Shown: in pieces, positions 49,186-57,126 of the stretch | Numbering within the stretch: position 1 is the stretch's first letter | Layout: each line of letters opens with the position of its first letter | Source: UBA11475 sp902486425 | GTDB lineage: Bacteria > Bacillota > Clostridia > Christensenellales > Borkfalkiaceae | DNA length: 64,000 bases | Reading direction: 5' to 3' | NCBI GenBank assembly: GCA_902486425.1 | Contig: CABTOK010000007.1 | Coordinates: 124,001 to 188,000, forward strand | Translations under genes and position numbers: made by a program | The notes under the pieces: model-generated | What the model was told of the DNA's origin: nothing | What the model saw: only the letters and a program-made list of their open reading frames with translations | Databases searched by the model: none

Positions 49186-49926
49186 TATGGTGAGATAGAT
49201 ACCAAGTACACCGACGGAAGCGAAAAAGACGTAATAAAGACTAAATACGTATCGCGTAGCGGAGTCACCGGTAAAGAAGACGTATTCGAAATAACTAAGA
49301 ACAAGCGCGGCGACGTAATAAGTTCAAAATATACCGGTTTTGAAAATAACGCAAGCGTAACGGAAAGTTATACCAACGAATACGATAACAGGAACAGAAT
49401 ATCCAAAGTAAAGAAAGGCGAAGAAGTATTAGAAAGATATTCGTATGATTCGTCCGACAGAGTAGAAAAGCACGTATTCGGCGGCAAAGTTCACGGAATA
49501 ACGTATAACGATTTAGGACAGGTAACGTCGGAAAGTCTGAGAGTAGGAGCTAACGAATACAGCTACAAATACGATTATAACGAAGATTCGAATCACCGTC
49601 TTAAAAAGATGAGCGTAGGAAACGTTGCGGAAGAATACGAATACGACGTAAACGGAAGAAGAAAAGCGATAAAACAGACGGTAGGAAAAACCGAATATAC
49701 AAAGAGATACGGTTATAGCAAGACGGGCGATCACGCAACGAACAGAGTAAACGTGGTTTACAATAGTAAGAACGGAATAACCGACGTAAAGACAACGTAC
49801 ACCTATGACAAACTCGGAAACATAACGTCGATAAACGAAAACAGTAAGCAGCATTACAAGTACGAATACGACAAACTGTGCAGACTTATTTCGGAAAAAG
49901 ACCTTTACAACGGAAATGAAATATGA
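49186..49926 (+). pseudogene. RHS/YD-repeat fragment lacking both ends
   Basis: From just after the terminator to TGA 49926 the frame encodes YD-type repeats: EYDNRNRISKVKKGEEVLERYSYD, YNDLGQVTSESL, YEYDVNGRRKAIKQ, YTYDKLGNITSINE, YKYEYDKLCRLISEKD. It has no start codon of its own, no signal peptide, and no RHS core or tip. After the stop another frame carries on plausibly (YERKDSKGTGLVKKIEK, to about 49974), suggesting a frameshift. This is the part that should precede the core at 46391, so the locus is permuted. Confidence 0.75.
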
Positions 49927-49976
49927 ACGAAAAGATAGTAAAGGAACCGGATTAGTAAAAAAGATCGAAAAATAAT

Positions 49977-50005
49977 AAAAAAGAGTAGTTTTTCTACTCT
50001 TTTTT
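49977..50005 (+). terminator. Terminator ending the RHS locus
   Basis: AAAAAAGAGTAG (49977-49988), TTTTT, CTACTCTTTTTT (49994-50005). Perfect stem, T-run on the + strand and A-run on the other side. Confidence 0.9.
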
Positions 50006-50227
50006 ATTTATAGAAAATACAAATTCTTACAACTGTAATAGTTTGCATTGGTGCTGATAGTATATTTTTAGAATTATAAAGGATTTTTATAATATATGCC
50101 AATGTTTGTCATGATAGGACGGTATTCTACGATTATTATTTGCGGATAGTTTTGATTTGGCGGATCATATCATTTTTATTTCCTATCAAAATTGTATGAA
50201 ATAAATATAAATAAAAGTTCAAAAAGT

Positions 50228-50255
50228 TTGACAAGGGCTGAATTAAGTGTATAAT
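50228..50255 (+). promoter_or_regulatory. Orphan promoter facing the tRNA gene
   Basis: TTGACA (50228-50233), 16-bp spacer, TATAAT (50250-50255). No coding sequence follows; transcription would run into the antisense of tRNA-Arg. Confidence 0.55.
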
Positions 50256-50301
50256 AATAATGTCTACCAAATCGGTATGGATTGCGGACGGCTCCGGAAA
50301 A

Positions 50302-50330
50302 CAATAAAAAAAGTCGCTTTGCGGCGACTT
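50302..50330 (-). terminator. Terminator of tRNA-Arg (minus strand)
   Basis: AAGTCGC (50311-50317) and GCGACTT (50324-50330); the minus strand continues with a run of T (complement of 50304-50310). Confidence 0.85.
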
Positions 50331-50331
50331 C

Positions 50332-50406
50332 TGGTACTCCCGGCGAGAATCGAACTCGCAATTGCCCCTTAGGAGGGGGCGGTTATATCCATTTAACTAC
50401 GGAAGC
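50332..50406 (-). tRNA. tRNA-Arg (anticodon CCU)
   Basis: Minus-strand cloverleaf of 75 nt with encoded CCA. The acceptor GCTTCCG pairs with CGGGAGT through two wobbles. The anticodon stem GCCCC/GGGGC encloses CTCCTAA, giving anticodon CCU for AGG codons. The T-arm CGAGTTCGATTCTCG is perfect. It borders the RHS region, and tRNA genes are frequent integration sites. Confidence 0.93.
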
Positions 50407-50593
50407 GTACTAATTTAAATAACGAAGTTGTAAAACGTAACGCAAACAAGCGGTAAACGCTATGCCGGACAAACCGTGAATATAAAATCGCAGCCAAAAC
50501 GTTACGATAATAAATTTATCACTAAATTATAAAAAAGTCAACATTAAGTCAATAATAAAGGAAAATATAAACAAAAAGAAAGGAATTTTTTAT

Positions 50594-52783
50594 ATGAAGA
50601 AGATTGTACTCGGCGTTTCTGGCATGAGCTGCAGCGCATGTTCGAACGGACTTGAAAAGTATCTTTCAAAGCAGGACGGGGTAAACCTTGCAAGCGTAAA
50701 TCTTGTAATGGCTAACGTTTCGATAGAATACGACGAAGAAAAACTTACCGTAAAAGACCTTGAAAGATTTATAAAGGAAGCGGGCTTCAAAAGTACCGGA
50801 CTTTTCGACATAACGAAATCGAACGAAAAGATAACGTACACCGACACGATAATTTTCGGCGTTCTCGTACTTGTTATGATGTACTTTTCGATGGGGCATA
50901 TGATCGGTTTGCCGAATTTTAAGATATTCGACCATCACATGTCGCCGATAGGTTACGCGGCGGCGCAGATTGTACTCGTAATTCCGTTTCTCGTTTACGG
51001 TTTCGACATATTAAAGGGCGGAATAAAGGCTCTTTTCCATCTCGTTCCGGATATGAATACGCTTATAACGTTAGGCGTTATCTCGGGATTTACGTACAGT
51101 TCCGTAAAATTCATTCTTTTTGTATGCGGAGTGATGCCTTCTTACGGCAGCCTTTATTTCGAATCCTGCGCGATGGTTATTTTCTTTGTAAAACTTGGCA
51201 GAAAGATAGATAAAAGCGGTAAAGAAAGTACTAAAAGCGCGCTTAAAAGTCTTGTCACGATAACTCCCGATTTTGCCGTGCTTAAAGTAAACGGCGAAGA
51301 AAAAAAAGTTACGATAGACGAAGTAAAACCCGGCGATACCGTCGTTTGCAAAGCGGGCGAAAAGTTTGCCGTGGACGGTAATATTATTTCCGGTTCCGCT
51401 CACGTCGACGAATCTTTCATAACGGGCGAAAGTAAACCGCAGATGAGAAAAGAGGGCGAAAACGTCCTTGCAGGCAGTATAAATTACGACGGCTACATCG
51501 AGTACGAAGCGAAGAATATCGGTAAAAATTCCACCGTTTCGGAAATAGTAAGGCTCGTTTCGGAAGCTTCGAACACGAAGATGCCGATTGCCGCCACCGC
51601 CGATAAAATTTGCGGGATTTTCGTTCCGACGGTCATGGGTATAGCTCTTCTTGGGTTTATAATTTACCTTATCTGCGGAGCGGGATTTGCAGAAAGTCTG
51701 AACGTGTTTATCACTGTACTCGTAACCGCATGCCCTTGTGCGTTGGGACTTGCGACGCCGCTCGCGGTAGTCGTAGGCGAAGGACTCTGCGCCGAACGCG
51801 GCATACTCTGCAAAGACGGCAAAACGCTTGAAATCGCCGATAAAATCGACACGTTGTTCTTCGATAAAACGGGTACGCTTACGACGGGCAAACCCGTTAT
51901 AGTAGAAGTCGAAAACGCTTCGGGTATGTCAGACGAAGAACTAGTAAAAATTTGCGCTTCGGTCGAAAAGTTTTCGTCGCACCCCATAGCTAACGCTTTT
52001 AAGTTAAGCAAAAAGGACGACTATTTTTTACCGGCGGAAAACTTTAAAAACTACTCCGGTTTCGGTATTTCGGCAGATATAAACGGAAAAACTTACTATC
52101 TCGGTAAGGGCGCGTTTATAGCGGAATACGCGGGGATAAAGGACCTTCCGGAAAAGTCCAAAAATGCGGTTTATACCGAAATCTGCGTGGCGGAAAACAA
52201 TAAATATCTCGGCAGAATTTACGTTGCGGACGCGCTTAAACCCGACGCTAAGGAACTTATCGCAAGGCTCAACAAGCTCGGCGTGGAACCGGTTATGCTT
52301 ACCGGCGATAACGAAGCCGCCGCCAAAGAAATTCTTAAAGACATAGATATAAAAAGATATTATTCGGGCGTTCTCCCCAAAGAAAAGTCCGATTATATAC
52401 TTAAAGAAAAGGAAGCGGGCAAAATAACCGCAATGTGCGGCGACGGCATAAACGACAGCCCCGCGCTTGCGGTTGCCGACGTTGGTATAGCGGTTAAAAA
52501 CGGCACCGACGTAGCCGTCGATTGCGCGGAAGTAACTCTTATGACCGATGACCTTATGAAGATCACGGAATTTATAAAAATATCCAAAAACACCTTAAAA
52601 TGCATAAGAATGAACCTTTTCTGGGCGTTCATTTACAACGTTTTAATGATTCCGATAGCTCTCGGCGCGCTTAAATGGGCGGGTATAACGCTTAACCCGA
52701 TGTTCGCAAGTCTCGCGATGGTATTAAGCAGTCTTACGGTAATAGCAAACACCCTTCTTTTAAAACGCAAAAACTTAAAATAA
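50594..52783 (+). CDS. copA: Copper-translocating P1B-type ATPase
   Basis: 729 residues. One N-terminal HMA domain with GMSCSAC (10-16), then eight predicted membrane helices. The membrane CPC motif is in VTACPCALGLATPLAVVVG, typical for Cu(I) export. The phosphorylated Asp is in FFDKTGTLTTGKP, followed by SSHPIANAF (HP motif) and MCGDGINDSPALAVADVGIA. Preceded by AAAGGAA at long spacing. A CopZ-like chaperone gene follows with its own promoter. No CsoR/CopY regulator is seen. Confidence 0.93.
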   Translation: MKKIVLGVSGMSCSACSNGLEKYLSKQDGVNLASVNLVMANVSIEYDEEKLTVKDLERFIKEAGFKSTGLFDITKSNEKITYTDTIIFGVLVLVMMYFSMGHMIGLPNFKIFDHHMSPIGYAAAQIVLVIPFLVYGFDILKGGIKALFHLVPDMNTLITLGVISGFTYSSVKFILFVCGVMPSYGSLYFESCAMVIFFVKLGRKIDKSGKESTKSALKSLVTITPDFAVLKVNGEEKKVTIDEVKPGDTVVCKAGEKFAVDGNIISGSAHVDESFITGESKPQMRKEGENVLAGSINYDGYIEYEAKNIGKNSTVSEIVRLVSEASNTKMPIAATADKICGIFVPTVMGIALLGFIIYLICGAGFAESLNVFITVLVTACPCALGLATPLAVVVGEGLCAERGILCKDGKTLEIADKIDTLFFDKTGTLTTGKPVIVEVENASGMSDEELVKICASVEKFSSHPIANAFKLSKKDDYFLPAENFKNYSGFGISADINGKTYYLGKGAFIAEYAGIKDLPEKSKNAVYTEICVAENNKYLGRIYVADALKPDAKELIARLNKLGVEPVMLTGDNEAAAKEILKDIDIKRYYSGVLPKEKSDYILKEKEAGKITAMCGDGINDSPALAVADVGIAVKNGTDVAVDCAEVTLMTDDLMKITEFIKISKNTLKCIRMNLFWAFIYNVLMIPIALGALKWAGITLNPMFASLAMVLSSLTVIANTLLLKRKNLK

Positions 52784-52815
52784 GCGAAATTTTTGAAGTA
52801 AATTCCGTAAAATCG

Positions 52816-52843
52816 TTGAAAAATTAAAAAATAATACTATAAT
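52816..52843 (+). promoter_or_regulatory. Promoter of the copper chaperone gene
   Basis: TTGAAA (52816-52821), 16-bp spacer, TATAAT (52838-52843). Confidence 0.7.
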
Positions 52844-52887
52844 TAAAAGGGCGTATGCGATAAAAGCAAAGCCTTAAAGGAGAAGTT

Positions 52888-53133
52888 ATGTCTTTATTTT
52901 CAATCTTTAACAAAAACAAAAATCAGGTAAAAATCAATATAAGCGGACTTCATTGCCAGCACTGCGTAATGAAGGCTAAAAATGCTCTCGAAGCGCTTGA
53001 TAACGTCAAAAAAGCCGACGTCAGGCTTAACGAAACTTCGGTTATCACATTAAAGGAACCCGCAACCGATTATTCGGATATTTTAAGCGCTCTTACCGAA
53101 GTCGGCTATTCCGGTGAAATCGTTTCGGAATAA
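52888..53133 (+). CDS. HMA-domain copper chaperone (CopZ-like)
   Basis: 81 residues with an HMA fold: VKINISGLHCQHCVMKAKNALEALDNVKKADVRLNETSVITL..., metal site LHCQHC (CxxC). A 14-residue N-terminal extension (MSLFSIFNKNKNQ) precedes it. The extra His in CQHC is seen in some chaperones. It would hand Cu(I) to the ATPase encoded upstream. AAGGAGAAG precedes the start. Confidence 0.88.
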   Translation: MSLFSIFNKNKNQVKINISGLHCQHCVMKAKNALEALDNVKKADVRLNETSVITLKEPATDYSDILSALTEVGYSGEIVSE

Positions 53134-53208
53134 TAAAAAATTAAAACCGCTAAGTTGAAAATCATTAGCGATATAATAATAAACGCCGGATAAAAACAAA
53201 ATCTATAC

Positions 53209-53242
53209 AAAAAACCCGCCCTTATAAAAGTGCGGGTTTTTT
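53209..53242. terminator. Bidirectional terminator between copZ and araC genes
   Basis: AAAAAACCCGC (53209-53219) with GCGGGTTTTTT (53232-53242). A- and T-tracts allow function in both directions. Confidence 0.9.
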
Positions 53243-53268
53243 ATATGAAAAAACATTTTATAAATAAA

Positions 53269-54147
53269 TTATTTGTTTAGAAACGGGTTGAAGATTTTGC
53301 GGTATTTCGATGGGGTGGAAGACGTTTCTTTGTGAAAAGCCTTTCTGAAATACGTCGCCGAGTTAAAATTGAGTATTCCGGCAATTTCCTCTACAGAAAG
53401 GGTTGTAGAAGTGAGATACCTGAATGATTCTTTTATTCTCAGTCTGTTCTTGTATGAAACGGGAGTTGTCTTAAGTTCTTTCTGAAACAGATGAAAAATT
53501 CTCGATTGACTGACGCAACAGTGAGAAGACAATTCCTCCATAGTAAAATTTTCTTTATAATGTTCCTTTATATATTTAAGCGCGACTGTCAGTACGGGTG
53601 AAAAGGTTGCGGGGACGAGAGGGTTAAGTTTATCGTAAATATCGGCGAAAAACGTGTAAAACTCTGCCGCCGCGAGAAGATTGTCCTTTTCGTCGCCTTC
53701 GAAAAGGGGAAATATTTTTTCAAAAAAAATTTTACCTTCGGCTGAAGTTTCTTTATCGAAGAGCGTGAATCCGAAACCGTCTTCTAAGATTTTTCCGTTC
53801 TGCGGAAGGAACGAAAAATTCACTATATAGTATAACATCGTTTCGTCGGTAAGGCTCTTTTCCCAAAAACAGTAACCTTTTGGAATAAATACCATGTCTC
53901 CCGGGTGGGCGACATGGTAGCTATCGTTCGAAGAAAACTCTATGGATCCCTTTTCAACGTAATAAATAGCCGACCATAATATGCCCGAAGAATGTCCGTC
54001 GAAAAAGTACGCGCCGTCCTTGTCGAAGCGGTTTATCTTGAATTCGTCGAGACAAACCTGGTTCAACGTTAAAAGAGTTCTCGTCTTGTCTTCGAGAAGA
54101 TCATTTGCTTTTTTATTCTGTTCTTTAATGTATTTAAAGTTATTCAT
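53269..54147 (-). CDS. AraC-family transcriptional regulator
   Basis: 292 residues. The N-terminal cupin-like sensor (GAYFFDGHSSGILWSAIYYVEKGSIEF, HVAHPGDMVFIPKGYCFWEKS) is followed by two C-terminal helix-turn-helix motifs (FTMEELSSHCCVSQSRIFHLFQKEL and LSVEEIAGILNFNSATYFRKAFHKETSSTPSKYRK). It diverges from the surface lipoprotein pair at 54408-59082, its likely target. Its own start has only a weak ribosome site. Confidence 0.92.
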   Translation of the reverse strand: MNNFKYIKEQNKKANDLLEDKTRTLLTLNQVCLDEFKINRFDKDGAYFFDGHSSGILWSAIYYVEKGSIEFSSNDSYHVAHPGDMVFIPKGYCFWEKSLTDETMLYYIVNFSFLPQNGKILEDGFGFTLFDKETSAEGKIFFEKIFPLFEGDEKDNLLAAAEFYTFFADIYDKLNPLVPATFSPVLTVALKYIKEHYKENFTMEELSSHCCVSQSRIFHLFQKELKTTPVSYKNRLRIKESFRYLTSTTLSVEEIAGILNFNSATYFRKAFHKETSSTPSKYRKIFNPFLNK

Positions 54148-54407
54148 TTTCGCTTTTATCCGTTTTTCAGTAGTTTTTTGTTTGACTATTACCTGTTTGA
54201 AAATAGCGACGATAAACGGATTTTTTATTTATAAAAACAGGATACTGCTCTTTTTGTCTGTAAAAATACGCAAAAAAGACTTAAAAAAAGCAAAAACAGC
54301 AGAATAGTTACTTTTTTGTGCATTATATCATATTGCAGCCCGATAAGTCAAGCGGTACAATTTTCATAAGAAATAACTTCTTGATAATATATAAGGAGAA
54401 ATTTTAT

Positions 54408-57116
54408 ATGAAAAGATTTTTGACGGTTCTTCTGTTTATGATTTTATCGTTTTCGGCTGTGTTTGTCGCGTGTTACGTAGTCGATATAGATTCGCACGTA
54501 CACGAATACGATACGAACTGGTCTTATAACGAAGAATTCCACTATCACGCATGTACCGGCTGCGATGAAACAGTCGATAAAGCGGCTCATGGCGGCGGAA
54601 CCGCCACGTGCAGACAAAGAGCGGTTTGCTCGGTTTGCGGAGAAGAATATGGCGAACTCGCCGCACATATTCCTGGTAAAAATTACGTTACGGACGAAAT
54701 AAATCATTATAAAGTTTGCTCGGTTTGCGGCGAAACGATAGAAGAAACTTTTTCCGCCCATGGCGGCGGAATCGCCACATGTAAGCAAAAAGCGGTGTGC
54801 GACGCATGCGGAGAAGAATACGGAGAGATAGGAGAACATAAATTTTCTTCTAGCGGAGTATGCGAGTATTGCGACGGTACTCTTAGCCTCATTTATACCG
54901 AAACTTCTCCGTACGACGCGAAGTCCGCGGAAGACCTTGTTTATATAGGAAAGCTTCTGATAAACGACGCGGATTTATCCGGTTGTTACTTTAAGCAGAG
55001 TAAAGATATCGACCTTTCCGGGATAGAAAATTTTAAGCCGATAGGTACGATAGGAATACCTTTCGGGGGCGTTTTCGACGGGAACGGGTATGACATAACG
55101 GGACTTAATATTTCTACGGACGAATCTTACATCGGACTGTTCGGGTTTGTTACGGGGACGGTTAAAAACGTTACGATAAGCGGAAATATCCGCGGAATAA
55201 ACGACGGCGAAAACAACGTGGGTTACGCTCATACGTTTGCCGGCGGTATAGCGGGCGCTATAAATAACGGCGCGGTTATAGATAACTGCGTGAATTACGT
55301 AAACGTTACGGGCGACGCGTTTGTCGGCGGAATAGTAGGCGAGATTATGGAAACCGATTATCTTTTGTTCGGTACCGAGTTCGCAACCGTTAAAAATTGT
55401 AAAAATTACGGAAAAATAACCGCTTACGCAAAGACGGCGGTAAACGAAAAGGCTATGTACTTCGGCGGAATCGCCGGAAGAAACAACGGTTATATATTTG
55501 ATTCCGTAAATTACGGCGAAGTGGACGGCGATACTTACAGCGCGGATTCCGAAAAGGGCGACAGCTGCGTCGGCGGTATTACGGGATACAGCTATGTGCC
55601 TTTTAAAAACGGCGCGGGACCGAACGAGCTGATGGATTACGTCGCTATTTCAGGCTGTACGAATTACGGATACGTACACGGATCTTACGCAGTCGGCGGA
55701 ATTTTAGGTCAGGGAGTTTTTTCTCTTTCTGACTGCCGTAACGAAGGTAAAGTTTTATCTTATAATTGCGTAGGCGGAATAGTCGGCATCGCAGGGACAA
55801 AGGCGACTTTGTCATTCGCTGCGGGAACGATCGAAAATTGCGTTAATAACGGCGAGGTTTTATCTACCGAAAGAAACGCCGGCGGAATAGCCGGATATAA
55901 TTATGTTACGATAAAAAATTGCGAAAGCACGGTAAACGCTTTTGTCGGCGCCGACGAAGGCAAACGTTCGTATTACACGGCGGGTATTGCCGGAACTAAC
56001 GAAGGCGGAACTATAATTTCATGCAAAAACTATTCACACATAAAAGCCTCGGCGTCGAATGCTACGGTAAACGGCGGTATAGTCGGACAGCTTCTCGGCG
56101 GAACCGTATCGGACTGCCGTAATTACGGTCTTGTCGAAGGGGAAAACTCTTCGGGCGGTATATTCGGAAGAGATTCCGTCGATCACGCTGCTGCTACTGT
56201 AACCGGCTCGTATAACTACGGCGAAGTAAAAGGAGCTGCATTCACGGGAGGAATAGGCGGCGCATGTTACCTTGCGGTAATAGAAAACTGCGTAAACGAC
56301 GGAATTGTGAGCGGTTCAGGCGACGTCGGCGGGATTATCGGCTGGCTTTCCGGAAGCTCGCATACGGTTAAAAACGTTACTTCCGATAAAAATTCTTCGG
56401 TAACGGGTACAGGGAATTACGTCGGCGGAATTATAGGAAGAGCAGGCTCCAATAACGCAGTAAACGTGTGTACGCTCGTAAACTGCGTGAATAAAGGCTC
56501 GGTAAGTGGCGTAAACGATGTGGGCGGCATACTCGGCGGAATATCTGCCGCTCCAAAAACGACGGATTCGAATAACCTTGTTATAGTTGACTCCGTAAAC
56601 GACGGAGCGGTTACCGGAACGGGATATACGGGCGGAATAGTCGGCATTATACCGACAAGCACCGACGGAAAAATAGAAAATTCCGTAAACTGCGGATCGG
56701 TATCGGTAAGCGATTATCGTATCGGCGGCATAGCCGGAAGTATTGAGCCTCCGAGAAAAGTAGGCGGGTTTACCATCGACTTATGCGTAAACAACGGGAA
56801 AATAACATCCGTAAAGGGTGCTTACGCCGGCGGTATAGTCGGAATGCACGGATCTTCGGTTTACGTAAGGGGTTGCTCCAATACGGGCGACGTTACGGGC
56901 GTAGGTACCGGAACTTGCGGAACAGGCGGGATTTCGGGCAGCACGTTCACGAATTCAGCGATTACTTCGTACGAAAAGTTGGACGGGACTATAGTAAAAA
57001 CAACGGTTTCTGGTACAATAACGGGTAAAAAAGATTTTGTTAACGCTATAGTGGGCAAAAATACCAAGAACACAACGGCGGAAGCCGATTCAACTGCGAC
57101 GGTAGTCGAATTATAA
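54408..57116 (+). CDS. Large surface lipoprotein with Cys/His modules and GLUG-type repeats
   Basis: 902 residues from ATG 54408 (AAGGAG upstream; a longer in-frame start at 54318 has none). Signal peptide with lipobox FVAC, Cys22. Residues about 30-165 hold three Cys/His modules (HACTGCDETVD, CSVCGEEYGE, CDACGEEYGE, each with nearby His and GGG.ATC). From about 195 to 890 there are some 15 imperfect repeats of the GLUG kind (GGIVG or GGIAG, then xxIxNCxNxGxV), expected to fold as a beta-helix. Such proteins act in adhesion or glycan contact in gut bacteria. No catalytic motif seen. Confidence 0.8.
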   Translation: MKRFLTVLLFMILSFSAVFVACYVVDIDSHVHEYDTNWSYNEEFHYHACTGCDETVDKAAHGGGTATCRQRAVCSVCGEEYGELAAHIPGKNYVTDEINHYKVCSVCGETIEETFSAHGGGIATCKQKAVCDACGEEYGEIGEHKFSSSGVCEYCDGTLSLIYTETSPYDAKSAEDLVYIGKLLINDADLSGCYFKQSKDIDLSGIENFKPIGTIGIPFGGVFDGNGYDITGLNISTDESYIGLFGFVTGTVKNVTISGNIRGINDGENNVGYAHTFAGGIAGAINNGAVIDNCVNYVNVTGDAFVGGIVGEIMETDYLLFGTEFATVKNCKNYGKITAYAKTAVNEKAMYFGGIAGRNNGYIFDSVNYGEVDGDTYSADSEKGDSCVGGITGYSYVPFKNGAGPNELMDYVAISGCTNYGYVHGSYAVGGILGQGVFSLSDCRNEGKVLSYNCVGGIVGIAGTKATLSFAAGTIENCVNNGEVLSTERNAGGIAGYNYVTIKNCESTVNAFVGADEGKRSYYTAGIAGTNEGGTIISCKNYSHIKASASNATVNGGIVGQLLGGTVSDCRNYGLVEGENSSGGIFGRDSVDHAAATVTGSYNYGEVKGAAFTGGIGGACYLAVIENCVNDGIVSGSGDVGGIIGWLSGSSHTVKNVTSDKNSSVTGTGNYVGGIIGRAGSNNAVNVCTLVNCVNKGSVSGVNDVGGILGGISAAPKTTDSNNLVIVDSVNDGAVTGTGYTGGIVGIIPTSTDGKIENSVNCGSVSVSDYRIGGIAGSIEPPRKVGGFTIDLCVNNGKITSVKGAYAGGIVGMHGSSVYVRGCSNTGDVTGVGTGTCGTGGISGSTFTNSAITSYEKLDGTIVKTTVSGTITGKKDFVNAIVGKNTKNTTAEADSTATVVEL

Positions 57117-57126
57117 GGGGAAGAAT

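Larger units (their letters stand above)
49927..50301. other. Intergenic region with terminator and an orphan promoter
   Basis: About 375 bases without a recognised gene: RHS out-of-frame tail, terminator 49977-50005, AT-rich filler, and a promoter-like pair at 50228-50255. Confidence 0.6.

Noticed and set aside
54318..54407. Longer N-terminus for the GLUG lipoprotein
   Set aside because: The extra 30 residues have no ribosome site and would bury the lipoprotein signal peptide that starts at 54408.
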